A DNA stretch of 64,000 nucleotides from Candidatus Gastranaerophilales bacterium (GTDB lineage Bacteria > Cyanobacteriota > Vampirovibrionia > Gastranaerophilales > Gastranaerophilaceae): contig CALUVG010000009.1 of the NCBI GenBank assembly GCA_944324165.1, positions 1-64,000 of the forward strand, read 5' to 3'. Numbering within the stretch: position 1 is the stretch's first letter; every line of letters starts with the position of its first letter. Below the pieces are notes generated by a model. The model made no database searches. It was not told where the DNA came from and saw only the letters and a program-made list of their open reading frames with translations. Of the stretch, positions 33,871 to 43,229 are shown in pieces. Both the position numbers and the translations under genes were made by a program.

Positions 33871-36261
33871 ATGAGAACTGATTTTAATTCGTTTATACAA
33901 AATAAAAATACATTAATGTTGATAACTTCCCTCATATTTATGTGCGGGATTTTATCCTTTTTTAATGCAATTGAAATAGGGGCTGCGATTGTAATTTCTC
34001 TATTTGCAATTCTATTACTTTTATTTAATTTCATATCGCCCAAATTAATTTTAGTATGGATTATTGTATTTTATACCGGATTTTTCAATGCATATTTAAG
34101 GATAGCCGAAACAGATAAACTTGCCGCTATTGCCCCTATAGATGCAAAAATTACCGGACAAATCGTATCAATACCTGCAGATGCGGCAAGCGGCGGCAAA
34201 AAATTTTTCTTTAAAGTATCGGATGTAAATGGACAAAAATATAATAACAAAACATTTGTGACAATAACTCCGGATAATTCTGAATTTCCTGATTTTAAAG
34301 CGGGGGATACTTTTATAATAGCCGGAAAACTGCGTATTCCTTTCGGAGCAATCAATCCATCACAATTTGCGTATCAAAAATATCTGAGAAATTTTAAAAC
34401 TTACACAACATTGTATGCAAAAGCCTCTGACTGTAAAGAAATGCCTGTACAACTTTCTTTCAAATGGAAATTTTTACAAGGACTAAATAATCTTAGAGAT
34501 AAAATATTAGATGTGCATGCCAAATATCTTAAATCGCCAAATCTTGAAATATTAGGCGGTATTGTATTTGGTGATGATGCGGTTTCACCGCCGGAGGATA
34601 TTAAAAATTCATTTATAAATTCAGGTATTTTACATATTCTTGCAGCATCAGGAATGAATGTTGCTTTTATTTACGGATTCTGGTGTTTTTTCATGCGAAG
34701 GGTTCGTCTGCCTTTTAAATTTTCTGTCATCAGCGGAATGGGAGTTATTATACTTTATACATTAATGACAGGACTTGGACCTTCTGTTATCAGGGCTGCA
34801 TTGATGCTTTTGTTTATTCTTATCGGCAAATTGATTGACCGTGATGCTCATAGTGTAGCACTTCTGGCACTTGTCGGAATGCTTATGCTTATTTATAACC
34901 CTGCTTATATAAATGATGTCGGATTTCAACTTTCATTTCTTGCAACTTTTGGTATTTTAGTTACATGTAATGCTTTATTTGATAAGATTAAGGAGTCAGG
35001 AATTCCACCCGTGATAACAGGGGCAGTCCTTATTCCAGTAGTTGCGCAAGCATGGGTGGCTCCGGTTCAAATGTTTTATTTTAATACTTTTTCTCTATAT
35101 TCAATACTTGCTAATATTGCAATTTTGCCATTTTTAAGTATTGTGAGTTTTGGAGGATTTATTAGTTCAGTTCTGGCGATTTTCACACCTTTTTCTGAAT
35201 TTTTATGTTTTGTTATTGATGCTGTTGTAAATATAGCACTTAACGTTCTTGTATGGATTTCTCATTTTGTTTCTCAATTACCTAATTCACTCATTACAAC
35301 TTCGCATCCCAATATTCTGCAATTAATAATTTATTATGCAATTTTACTCGGTATAACTCTAATGTTTAAAAAGGGCTGGAATAAGAAAATTTTTCTTATA
35401 CTGACAACTGCATTGCTGCTGCTTATTATCTCAAGCGTAAATCTTCCAAATCATAAACTCCAGATAATTGCATTTGATGTTCAAAATGCCGATTCATTTT
35501 TGATCAAAACGCCGCAAAACAAATACTTTTTCATAGACACCGGAAAATTTGCTTATACAAGTAAAAATTCACAGGCAAAAATAATAATGATAAAATATCT
35601 CATTGATAGAGGAATAAAAAATATAGAAGGACTCATTGTCACACACTTTGATAATGACCACGCAGGCGGCGCAGCAGATATTATGAAGAATTTGAATGTA
35701 AAGAAGGTTTATGTTAATACAAAAAGAGCCAAAACATCTACTGCAGTTAATTTATTCAAAGCCGCACAGGAGAAAAATATTCCTGAAAAAATACCTCTCA
35801 ATGGAGAAATAATTTATAAGGAACCGGATTTAACTATAACAACATACAACTCCGGCATAATTGATAATGATAATGAAAATTCTATTATTACTCTGTTAAA
35901 ATATAAAAATTTTGAAATGCTTTTTATGGGAGACGCCGGAATTTTAGCATTTGACAAAATCAAAAATAATCTTCCTTCAAATATTGATGTCTTCAAAGTA
36001 GGGCATCACGGAGCACGCGGGGTTGTCAATCAAGAAATGATGAATAAATTGCAGAGTAAAGTTTCAATTGTTTCAACCGGTACAAACCCTTTCGGACATC
36101 CTGCCAAAAGTACTCTTGATAACTTACGAAATTCCGACATCTACAGAACTGACAGAAATCACTCTATTGAAATTTTGTCTGACGGGGACAATTTTAATGT
36201 TTTAACATTTAGTACCGACAAGAAAAAATATATTCCAATAAAAACTTATAACACAGATTAA
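33871..36261 (+). CDS. comEC: DNA uptake channel protein ComEC/Rec2
   Basis: Inner-membrane channel for single-stranded DNA in natural transformation. The 796 residues show the ComEC layout: N-terminal hydrophobic helices and a beta domain, the competence domain with LLHI-type ILHILAASGMNVAFIYG and TGLGPSVIRAALML, and a C-terminal metallo-beta-lactamase-like domain with VTHFDNDHAGGAADI and VGHHGA. The pilin-like proteins and this channel together suggest a transformation or secretion pilus, although no assembly genes are in the window. The Shine-Dalgarno is weak. Confidence 0.9.
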   Translation: MRTDFNSFIQNKNTLMLITSLIFMCGILSFFNAIEIGAAIVISLFAILLLLFNFISPKLILVWIIVFYTGFFNAYLRIAETDKLAAIAPIDAKITGQIVSIPADAASGGKKFFFKVSDVNGQKYNNKTFVTITPDNSEFPDFKAGDTFIIAGKLRIPFGAINPSQFAYQKYLRNFKTYTTLYAKASDCKEMPVQLSFKWKFLQGLNNLRDKILDVHAKYLKSPNLEILGGIVFGDDAVSPPEDIKNSFINSGILHILAASGMNVAFIYGFWCFFMRRVRLPFKFSVISGMGVIILYTLMTGLGPSVIRAALMLLFILIGKLIDRDAHSVALLALVGMLMLIYNPAYINDVGFQLSFLATFGILVTCNALFDKIKESGIPPVITGAVLIPVVAQAWVAPVQMFYFNTFSLYSILANIAILPFLSIVSFGGFISSVLAIFTPFSEFLCFVIDAVVNIALNVLVWISHFVSQLPNSLITTSHPNILQLIIYYAILLGITLMFKKGWNKKIFLILTTALLLLIISSVNLPNHKLQIIAFDVQNADSFLIKTPQNKYFFIDTGKFAYTSKNSQAKIIMIKYLIDRGIKNIEGLIVTHFDNDHAGGAADIMKNLNVKKVYVNTKRAKTSTAVNLFKAAQEKNIPEKIPLNGEIIYKEPDLTITTYNSGIIDNDNENSIITLLKYKNFEMLFMGDAGILAFDKIKNNLPSNIDVFKVGHHGARGVVNQEMMNKLQSKVSIVSTGTNPFGHPAKSTLDNLRNSDIYRTDRNHSIEILSDGDNFNVLTFSTDKKKYIPIKTYNTD

Positions 36262-36340
36262 AATAAAATTTTAATTATAATAAATACCTACGACAAGCGA
36301 ATACAAAAAGATTATTATTCAGTTAATAATTTATCCTGAA

Positions 36341-36886
36341 ATGAATTATCTTGCTAAAATTTTTATACTCCTGTTAATAACCCTTTTTTGCTGCGGACTT
36401 GATGACAGCAGGCTTGCCGGAGTCACAGTAAATAAACCAGAAGCAGATAAAATAGAACTGCTTTTTAAAGCTGCAATACCTTTAAATGAAGGTATTATTT
36501 ATACAAAAGTACCACGCGGACTTATTATAAGTATAAATGAACAGTATTTTTTTGAACGAGGGTCTATAAAAATAAAACAAAGTTCATTATATATTTTAGA
36601 TGCTATTATTTCTGTATTCAAAAATATTGATAATTTATGTGTCATAGAAGATCATAGTGATGCTGACGGGGTAGGAGAAAGTAATTACAATTCAAACTGG
36701 GAATTAACAATTGCACGCTCCACTAATATTGTGCAATATTTTATAAGATACGGAGGAATAAGTCCTGAAAAAGTTTTCGGCTACGGATTTGGAGAATTCA
36801 TGCCATTCAAAGATAATGTATCTGAAACAGGAAATATGGATAACAGAATAGATTTTGTCTTTATAGATTATGAGGCAAGAAGATAA
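36341..36886 (+). CDS. OmpA-family outer-membrane or peptidoglycan-associated protein
   Basis: A 181-residue protein with an N-terminal signal sequence containing a Cys pair (LLITLFCCGLDDSR, a possible lipobox) and a C-terminal OmpA-like domain: FERGSIKIKQSSLYILDAI, IEDHSDADGVGESNYN (normally GHTD), LTIARSTNIVQYFI and FGYGFGEFMP with a late NRID in place of NRRV. Such domains bind peptidoglycan diaminopimelate; the altered residues weaken that inference. Located 79 nt after comEC and convergent with the sigma factor gene. Confidence 0.75.
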   Translation: MNYLAKIFILLLITLFCCGLDDSRLAGVTVNKPEADKIELLFKAAIPLNEGIIYTKVPRGLIISINEQYFFERGSIKIKQSSLYILDAIISVFKNIDNLCVIEDHSDADGVGESNYNSNWELTIARSTNIVQYFIRYGGISPEKVFGYGFGEFMPFKDNVSETGNMDNRIDFVFIDYEARR

Positions 36887-36890
36887 TTAT

Positions 36891-37715
36891 TTACACTATA
36901 CTCTGGCGAAGTCTGGATGTTCGAGTTTCGCTGAGAATATTTTTCAATTTCATAATAGCCTGTGCATGCAGCTGACATATACGAGATTCCGACATGCCAA
37001 TCGCCGTACCTATTTCTTTCAAAGTCATGTTTTCCTGATAGTAAAGTACCATTATAATACGTTCACGTTCTGGCAATCTCTTAAGGGCTTTTTCAAGTTC
37101 CTGCTTAACATTTTTCTCCTCCATTTCTTCATGAGGAGTCAACTTATTTGTATCTTGAATAGTATCAATAATTTCTACACTATCTTCATTATTGCCCTTT
37201 TTATCGTAAATAGAAGTAATAGTCAAATCCTCTGACATGATCTGGGTAACCTTTTCCGGATCCATATCTAAAGCTTCCGCAACTTCATTTGTGGTAGGCA
37301 TTCTGCCCAGCTGCTGTTTTAAATCTTCCTGGGTTTCTTTTATATCTTTTATTTTTCGTCTTACACTTCTTGGTAAGAAATCCTGAGAACGGATTCTATC
37401 TAAAATTGCACCGCGAATTCTTATCAATGCATAAGTTTCAAAACGCGTATTTTTCTGAGGGGAATATCTTTCGATAGCATTTATAAGTCCTTCAACACCA
37501 TAGCCGGCGATATCTTCTATTGCAATGGTTGCAGGCAGAGTCACTTTTACACGTCCGACGACATATCTTATTAAATAAATATATTGTACAATCAAAGCAT
37601 CTCTGGCGTCTTTATCTGTTCTGTCATTAAAATACTTTTGCCAGAGTTCAGCCAGTTCATTTTCTGATAATCGTTTTATATTATTGTAAGATGTAAAATC
37701 AAAAGTCTGACTCAT
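36891..37715 (-). CDS. Sigma-28-type (FliA/WhiG) RNA polymerase sigma factor
   Basis: A 274-residue alternative sigma factor with regions 2, 3 and 4: DALIVQYIYLIRYVVGRVKVTLP and IEDIAGYGVEGLINAIERY (region 2), ILDRIRSQDFLPRSVRRKIKDI (end of 2/region 3) and LPERERIIMVLYYQENMTLKEIG ... MSESRICQLHAQAI (region 4). Closest to FliA/WhiG. No flagellar or anti-sigma (FlgM) gene is in the window, so its regulon is open; pili and envelope genes are candidates. I start at ATG 37715 (MSQTF) after GGGAAGG. Confidence 0.85.
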   Translation of the reverse strand: MSQTFDFTSYNNIKRLSENELAELWQKYFNDRTDKDARDALIVQYIYLIRYVVGRVKVTLPATIAIEDIAGYGVEGLINAIERYSPQKNTRFETYALIRIRGAILDRIRSQDFLPRSVRRKIKDIKETQEDLKQQLGRMPTTNEVAEALDMDPEKVTQIMSEDLTITSIYDKKGNNEDSVEIIDTIQDTNKLTPHEEMEEKNVKQELEKALKRLPERERIIMVLYYQENMTLKEIGTAIGMSESRICQLHAQAIMKLKNILSETRTSRLRQSIV

Positions 37716-37845
37716 TAACCTTCCCAATTCTCTTCAATTAATATATTTCTATTCTATACAATATAAGTTTTGCTGCATCATTTAAAAAGAGGAAAAAGTC
37801 CAAATGACATGTATTGAATGGACTATTAATATTTCTAATACATAA

Positions 37846-37877
37846 AAAAAGAGACATTTTTCAACATGCCTCTTTTT
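37846..37877. terminator. Terminator between CNNM transporter gene and sigma factor gene
   Basis: AAAAAGAG / CTCTTTTT outer arms with an inner CAT/ATG pair; downstream of the minus-strand CorC-type gene. Confidence 0.75.
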
Positions 37878-37900
37878 ATTTTCTATTTCACATGTTAATT

Positions 37901-39250
37901 TTAATCGGATTCTTCTTCTGATGTATCCGGCACATTTTCTTTGATAATGATAAGTTTTGTAATCCGTGCTCCATCAATTTCTTTAACTATAAATTTAAGA
38001 TTATGAATTGTTACCTTATCATTAACTTGAGCAAGGCGTCCGAGCTCTTTTACAACAAGACCGCCTATAGTATCAACATCTTCATCGTCAATGTCTTCCT
38101 CATCCATATTGAAAAATTCTGCAAACTCATCTAATCGCATCATTGCATTTGTAAGATAAGTATTAGGGGCAACTTCTCTGATATCTGTTTCTTCTTCCTC
38201 ATCAAATTCATCCTGCACTTCGCCAAATATCTCTTCAAGTACATCTTCAAGAGTAACAAGTCCTGAAGTGCCGCCGAATTCATCAACCACTATAGCCATT
38301 TGTCCTTTACGTTTTTTGAACTCAAGAACAAGGTTATCCATTGTTATTGTCTCAGGGACAAGAAGAACAGGGCGTAAAATCTTTTCAATAGGACAAACTT
38401 CATCATTAATAGACAAAGAAAACAAATCTTTAACATGAACAAGCCCGATTATATGATCAATATCTTCTTCATAAACAGGATATCTTGTATACTGATTTTC
38501 CGCTGCAAGTTTATTTAAATCTTCAATCGGTGTCTCTTTTTGAATACATACCATATCTGTTCTTGGTATCATAACTTGTTTTGCAGTTAAATCAGAAAAT
38601 TTAAATACATTATGTAACATGTCTTTTTCTGTTTCATTCAAAACACCGCCGTCATAACTGGCATTAACCAGCATGTCCAACTCTTCGGTTGAATGAACAA
38701 GAGATGCTTTATGAGAGTGCGGTATATTTAATAATTTTAGCACCCAGTTTCCAAATCCATTCAATACCCAGATAAAAGGATTGAATACAAATGTTATCAT
38801 CTGCATCGGTTTAGCAACAATAAGTGCTGTCTTCTCCGTATATTCAAGTGCAATAGATTTTGGAATAAGCTCTCCTATCACGACATGCAAAAAAGTAATT
38901 AAAGCAAAAGCAATAGATGCGGAGACTGTATGGGTCGCAATAGTTTGTCCTATTCCGGGAATAAAATCAAATACCGGTTCAACAAGACGGGCAAGAGTTC
39001 CTTCTCCAACCCATCCTAAGCCGATACTTGATATCGTAACCCCTAACTGAACAGCAGCAATAAACTTATCCAGATCTTTTATTGCCTCAAGTGCTATTTT
39101 TGCAATGCCGTTTCCCTCTTTAACCAGTTGTTCAATACGGGTCTTTCTTACCTTGACCATTGCAAATTCCGAAGCTACAAAAAAACCGTTTGAAAATAGT
39201 AAAAGAACTATTACAAACAAATTTATAAAAACATTGCCCGAGTCATGCAT
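37901..39250 (-). CDS. CNNM/CorC-type transporter (HlyC/CorC family, DUF21-CBS)
   Basis: A 449-residue membrane protein. Residues 1-200 form the DUF21/CNNM domain with four hydrophobic helices (VIVLLLFSNGFFVASEFAMVKVRKTR; HVVIGELIPKSIAL). Next comes a CBS pair (about 220-340; VMIPRTDMVCI, RYPVYEEDIDHIIGLVHVKDLF) and the C-terminal CorC/HlyC domain. The family is linked to magnesium/cobalt efflux; older hemolysin names are historical. The start ATG 39248-39250 follows AAGGAAA. Confidence 0.88.
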   Translation of the reverse strand: MHDSGNVFINLFVIVLLLFSNGFFVASEFAMVKVRKTRIEQLVKEGNGIAKIALEAIKDLDKFIAAVQLGVTISSIGLGWVGEGTLARLVEPVFDFIPGIGQTIATHTVSASIAFALITFLHVVIGELIPKSIALEYTEKTALIVAKPMQMITFVFNPFIWVLNGFGNWVLKLLNIPHSHKASLVHSTEELDMLVNASYDGGVLNETEKDMLHNVFKFSDLTAKQVMIPRTDMVCIQKETPIEDLNKLAAENQYTRYPVYEEDIDHIIGLVHVKDLFSLSINDEVCPIEKILRPVLLVPETITMDNLVLEFKKRKGQMAIVVDEFGGTSGLVTLEDVLEEIFGEVQDEFDEEEETDIREVAPNTYLTNAMMRLDEFAEFFNMDEEDIDDEDVDTIGGLVVKELGRLAQVNDKVTIHNLKFIVKEIDGARITKLIIIKENVPDTSEEESD

Positions 39251-39315
39251 TATTATTTTTTTTCCTTCTCTTATTTTTAATTAATTATACTATTATTTTA
39301 AAAAATATGCAACTA

Positions 39316-40143
39316 TTATTGTTCCTGTTCTATATTTACATCTCTAAGCTGAGTATAAATCATAGGAGAAAAGCCTTTAGTTGTAACTATATCAATGATT
39401 TTATATTGATATGGTTCATTCAAAAGTGTTGGCGAACAAATATGATAAATACCATCTTTCATCTGCTCCCCGTTAATATGATAATGTCCTGAAATAACTG
39501 CAATGACATTATTATGTTTATCAAGCATTTCCAGATATTTTTCTGCCTGATAAGTTTTATGTGTAACTATGTCTCGCGGCGGCACAAGAGGAAAATGCTG
39601 TAAAATTACGGTTGGAGTTTTCGGATGTTTATTAAGCTGTTTTTCCACCCAATCCAGAGTATCCTGTCTGTAATAACCGTTAGAGCCCGGAATAACTTCT
39701 TTTGCTCCATCCACAATCAAAAACATAAATCCATTTTTCATAAATTTATAATTAGGCTTTGTCGGTTTATAGAAAAAATTATTTTCTTTTATAACTTCCA
39801 TATAGCGGATTTTTGACAAATCTCCGCTTTTAAAGACTTCATGATTCCCTATTACTAGGTAATACGGTACATTTAATTTATTGACAATTTTCACAAATTC
39901 TTTAAGATATTCAGGATCTGCCTTGTCAATATTATCACCGGTAAAAACAACAAAAGATACATCTTTAAGAGTGTTTATATCTTTTATTGTGCTTTCTAAA
40001 ACATTTCTCTTAAATTCATTTCCCGAAGAATAATGTGTATCTGTAACCTGCACAAATTTTATATCATTTGCACTAACGGCAGTCTGAAATATTATTAGTG
40101 ACGCAACTGCAAATAAAAAGGATATTATAAAGTTCTTTCTCAT
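39316..40143 (-). CDS. Secreted metallophosphoesterase (calcineurin-like)
   Basis: A 275-residue exported phosphoesterase. A signal peptide (MRKNFIISFLFAVASLIIFQ, ending ...TAVSA) precedes the catalytic blocks FVQVTDTHY, FTGDNID, VIGNHEVF, ILQHFPL and VISGHYHIN. Metal ligands (Asp, His, Asn) are conserved. Substrate unknown; periplasmic or surface phosphate release is likely. I begin at ATG 40143; an upstream in-frame TTG lacks a site. Divergent from rqcP across 90 bp. Confidence 0.83.
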   Translation of the reverse strand: MRKNFIISFLFAVASLIIFQTAVSANDIKFVQVTDTHYSSGNEFKRNVLESTIKDINTLKDVSFVVFTGDNIDKADPEYLKEFVKIVNKLNVPYYLVIGNHEVFKSGDLSKIRYMEVIKENNFFYKPTKPNYKFMKNGFMFLIVDGAKEVIPGSNGYYRQDTLDWVEKQLNKHPKTPTVILQHFPLVPPRDIVTHKTYQAEKYLEMLDKHNNVIAVISGHYHINGEQMKDGIYHICSPTLLNEPYQYKIIDIVTTKGFSPMIYTQLRDVNIEQEQ

Positions 40144-40233
40144 CAAAATACAACTCCATTTAATCAATTTTTTCAATATAATTATTATAACACAAATTAC
40201 AAATCCATGTTAAAATGTAACAGAGGAGAGCAA

Positions 40234-40479
40234 ATGAGATTAGATAAATTTTTAAAAGTTTCCAGATTAATAAAAAGGCGTACAGTTGCAAATGAAGTTT
40301 CTGATATGGGTAGAGTGTATGTAAATGGTTTTCCTGCAAAAGCAGGGAAACAACTAAAAGAAGGAGATGAACTCAAAATAGAATACGCAAACAGAACAGT
40401 TCATGTACGTGTTTTAAAAATTCCAACCACAAATGTCAGTGTGCAGCAAGCCCCTGAACTCTATGAAATTATTGAATAA
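40234..40479 (+). CDS. rqcP: S4-domain RNA-binding protein RqcP (YabO/Hsp15-like)
   Basis: An 81-residue single S4-domain protein beginning MRLDKFLKVSRLIKRRTVAN, very close to Bacillus RqcP (YabO). RqcP helps RqcH add alanine tails to stalled nascent chains on the 50S subunit in ribosome quality control. The basic helix pair and GDELKIEYANRTVHVRVL strand match the S4 fold. AGAGGAGAGC precedes ATG 40234. Neighbouring genes are unrelated. Confidence 0.85.
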   Translation: MRLDKFLKVSRLIKRRTVANEVSDMGRVYVNGFPAKAGKQLKEGDELKIEYANRTVHVRVLKIPTTNVSVQQAPELYEIIE

Positions 40480-40576
40480 TTTACCCCATGTTAGTTTTTT
40501 AAAAAATATGGGTATATAAAAATAGAGGAAAAATTTTTAACTGTGATTTGTACGCTTTATTAATAAAGGAAAAATT

Positions 40577-40942
40577 ATGCAAAAACTTGAAGATGCCCCT
40601 TGTACCTACGTAAGACGCTGGTACGATGACGACCCCGAACTTAGCAGAATAGTCGACAAAATGAGATATTCCAGCGATGAAATACGTTCAAAAGTCGCAC
40701 TGTTAATTATAAAAACTATAATTGACAGAAAAATATTGAATCTGGAATATGAAAACATTGAGGACATTTTAGACTCTATCTATGCAGGCTATGCAGACAC
40801 AAGACGCGCACGCTGGTATGATTTGGACTCTACAGTAAGAACAGCTATGCAGATGCTGCATGACCTGCCGTATGATGCAAGAGCCTCTGTAGCTTTAGAA
40901 ATAAAAAATTCTCACAAATATATCTGTATATTCCCGATTTAG
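40577..40942 (+). CDS. Hypothetical protein (121 aa)
   Basis: All-helical soluble protein (MRYSSDEIRSKVALLIIKTI, NLEYENIEDILDSIYAGYAD, TVRTAMQMLHDLPYDARAS) with no membrane segment and no family I recognise. AAAGGAAAA precedes ATG 40577. It ends 3 nt into the convergent nadE gene. Confidence 0.65.
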   Translation: MQKLEDAPCTYVRRWYDDDPELSRIVDKMRYSSDEIRSKVALLIIKTIIDRKILNLEYENIEDILDSIYAGYADTRRARWYDLDSTVRTAMQMLHDLPYDARASVALEIKNSHKYICIFPI

Positions 40943-42345
40943 TAAAATCTTTGTACTACAGGCAGGCTTATTCCATTGGTAAATGAGCGTTCTGTCAAAC
41001 GTATGCCAAGGCAGCCCTGTTTACGTTTAAACTGATATCTATATATTTTTCTTATGACTTCATCAGTAACTTCTTTGCCATGTTTTGCATAAATACTTTC
41101 GATAGGAAGATTTTCCAGATACATTTCAATAATATCATCAAGAATTTCATATTCAGGCAGCCTGTCACTGTCTTTCTGTCCCGGGTGAAGTTCTGCAGAT
41201 GGTGCTTTATCTATAGTATTTTGAGGTATTATTATTCCGTCTTTGTTAATATAGTTTGCAATTTTATAAACCCACATTTTTGTCAAATCGCAAATAAGAT
41301 TTAAGCCGCCTGCCAGATCGCCATACAATGTTCCAAATCCCATAGCCGCTTCAGATTTATTACCTGTAGATAATAACAACATGTTTTCTCTGTTAGAATA
41401 AAACATCAAAATCATTGCACGAATACGTGCCTGCAGATTTTCCTCAGCCAGATCATGCCTGCTTTCGCGTCCGGTCATAAACGCATTAAATAAAGCAGTA
41501 ATTGGTTCTTTAAATGTTTTTATTCCAAGATTTTCTGCAAGAGAAAGTGCATCTGTCACACTTCCTTCTGAAGAATACATACTTGGCATTAAAACGCCAA
41601 ATACATTTTCCGCCCCGAGAGCTTTAACCGCAAGTGTGGCTGTCAAAGCACTGTCTATACCGCCGGATAAACCCAAAACTACTTTTTTAAATCCTGTATT
41701 TTCACAGTATTCTTTCAGTCCATAGGTTATAACTTTTATAATCTTGCTTTCTTCAGGCTCCTCTGCAAATTCCGTATGATTATAGAAATTAATTTCAACA
41801 ACCTCTTCTGAACATAAAGGTGCCTGATAAACTATTAAATCATTTGAATTTTTAACAAAACTTGCTCCGGCATAAACATTTTCATCAGCCATTGCAACTG
41901 CATTTATATATACAAAATTATTTTTTGTTTCTATACTATCAACAAATTCACGATAAGTATGCATTGCAAAATATCTGTTATGCGCAAGTATATACAAATC
42001 ACATGTAATCTCATCCTCAAACGTATCAGAAACATATATTGATTTGCCGTCTACCATATAAAATCCGTCATCAGACAGAATAATTTTACCGTCATGCATA
42101 TAAATATCTCCGAGAAATATATGCTTTTCAGGGAAATTTTGAGCGACTTTTTCGTAAAAATCATTCTGACAATCTCTGACTTTTTCATCCAGAATCAAGT
42201 CTTTACCGCCGAGATTCTCTATATCCGCCTGAGGAAAAACTACAATATTACAAGAGGCTTTGTTTATTGCATCTTCTATACTTTTGTAATTAAAATCAAA
42301 ATCTCCGAGCTTAAATCTCACCTGCGCAAGTGTAATATTATCCAT
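40939..42345 (-). CDS. nadE: NAD+ synthetase with degenerate N-terminal glutaminase-like domain
   Basis: Makes NAD from deamido-NAD, ATP and ammonia. The C-terminal synthetase domain is intact: LGLSGGIDSALT (P-loop, residues 225-236), LPEYEILDDIIEMYLE and YQFKRKQGCLGIRL. The N-terminal ~190 residues align with the nitrilase-fold glutaminase domain, but the catalytic Glu of the FPE motif is Gln (VFPQ, residue 39), the ICED cysteine position reads YVSD (Ser106), and the Lys-LPNY segment is missing. The enzyme therefore probably uses free ammonia or another amidotransferase. I start at ATG 42343-42345 behind AAAGGAGG. Downstream of ftsQ. Confidence 0.88.
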   Translation of the reverse strand: MDNITLAQVRFKLGDFDFNYKSIEDAINKASCNIVVFPQADIENLGGKDLILDEKVRDCQNDFYEKVAQNFPEKHIFLGDIYMHDGKIILSDDGFYMVDGKSIYVSDTFEDEITCDLYILAHNRYFAMHTYREFVDSIETKNNFVYINAVAMADENVYAGASFVKNSNDLIVYQAPLCSEEVVEINFYNHTEFAEEPEESKIIKVITYGLKEYCENTGFKKVVLGLSGGIDSALTATLAVKALGAENVFGVLMPSMYSSEGSVTDALSLAENLGIKTFKEPITALFNAFMTGRESRHDLAEENLQARIRAMILMFYSNRENMLLLSTGNKSEAAMGFGTLYGDLAGGLNLICDLTKMWVYKIANYINKDGIIIPQNTIDKAPSAELHPGQKDSDRLPEYEILDDIIEMYLENLPIESIYAKHGKEVTDEVIRKIYRYQFKRKQGCLGIRLTERSFTNGISLPVVQRFY

Positions 42346-42355
42346 AAGTCCTCCT

Positions 42356-43228
42356 TTACTCAAGTTTTAAATAATTTACTTTTTCCCAGCTTAAATCTAA
42401 ATATTTTATTTTACTGTCAACCATTTTTACCTGAGGTAATATAGACGGCAGACGTGCTATTCGATTAAAGATTTGCCCGTCAGTTTTTCCAAGACGAATA
42501 TTTATTGTAGGAATTTTCACATATATGTCCTCAGGATTACGGCAATCTATATATTCAACCTTTTCTTTAGAATAAGTTTCAATATATTTTGCTATCTTTT
42601 GAAGTTCATTAATTTTAGCAAGATCCCAATTTTTGTAATCATCGCCTTTATTACCGTAAGAAAGCACAAGCAAAGGATTAGCTTTAGTTTTTAAAGGCAG
42701 ATATTCACGACCTACGATTTTTCCATCCTGTGAAAAATATGCAACAGGCGGTGCTTTAACATCCGGAGCGATTAACATTACCGGAATTCGTTCTTTTATA
42801 ATTATCTGTATTCGTGCCGGAAAAGCATATCGTCTTACATAAACATCTTCTACCGGAGGCAATTGCTTTAATGCCTTTTCTATTTCATTTGTTTTTGCCA
42901 TATAAATAGGGCTGTTAGGAACTTTAATATGACTTAAAGTAGTGAGTATTTTATGTGTCGGCACTATATTATTGTTAACGATCTGAACAGCGCCACTATT
43001 AACAATAGTAAACACATTTTTAGGCAGATACATCATAGGTAATGTAGATACAAACCACATAACATATGCTGCTGCAAGAATAAACAAAAATCTCAAAAAT
43101 ATACGTAAACGCTCACGACGCATCCGCCCTTTACGCACTCTTCTTTCGCGTTGTTTTGTATGGACAAAATGTCTATCACCGACTATTTCACTATTTTTAG
43201 GATTTTTATTTTCTTTTTTAGCGGACAT
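42356..43228 (-). CDS. ftsQ: Cell division protein FtsQ (POTRA domain)
   Basis: Septal membrane protein linking early and late division proteins. A highly basic cytosolic N-terminus (QRERRVRKGRMRRERLRI) is followed by one membrane helix (about residues 50-65), a POTRA domain (IYMAKTNEIEKALKQLPPVEDVYVRRYAFPARIQIIIKERIP, given here as the region) and a beta domain. The 290-residue length fits. ATG 43228 lies 1 nt after the ddl stop. FtsA and FtsZ do not follow; nadE does. Confidence 0.82.
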   Translation of the reverse strand: MSAKKENKNPKNSEIVGDRHFVHTKQRERRVRKGRMRRERLRIFLRFLFILAAAYVMWFVSTLPMMYLPKNVFTIVNSGAVQIVNNNIVPTHKILTTLSHIKVPNSPIYMAKTNEIEKALKQLPPVEDVYVRRYAFPARIQIIIKERIPVMLIAPDVKAPPVAYFSQDGKIVGREYLPLKTKANPLLVLSYGNKGDDYKNWDLAKINELQKIAKYIETYSKEKVEYIDCRNPEDIYVKIPTINIRLGKTDGQIFNRIARLPSILPQVKMVDSKIKYLDLSWEKVNYLKLE

Positions 43229-43229
43229 T

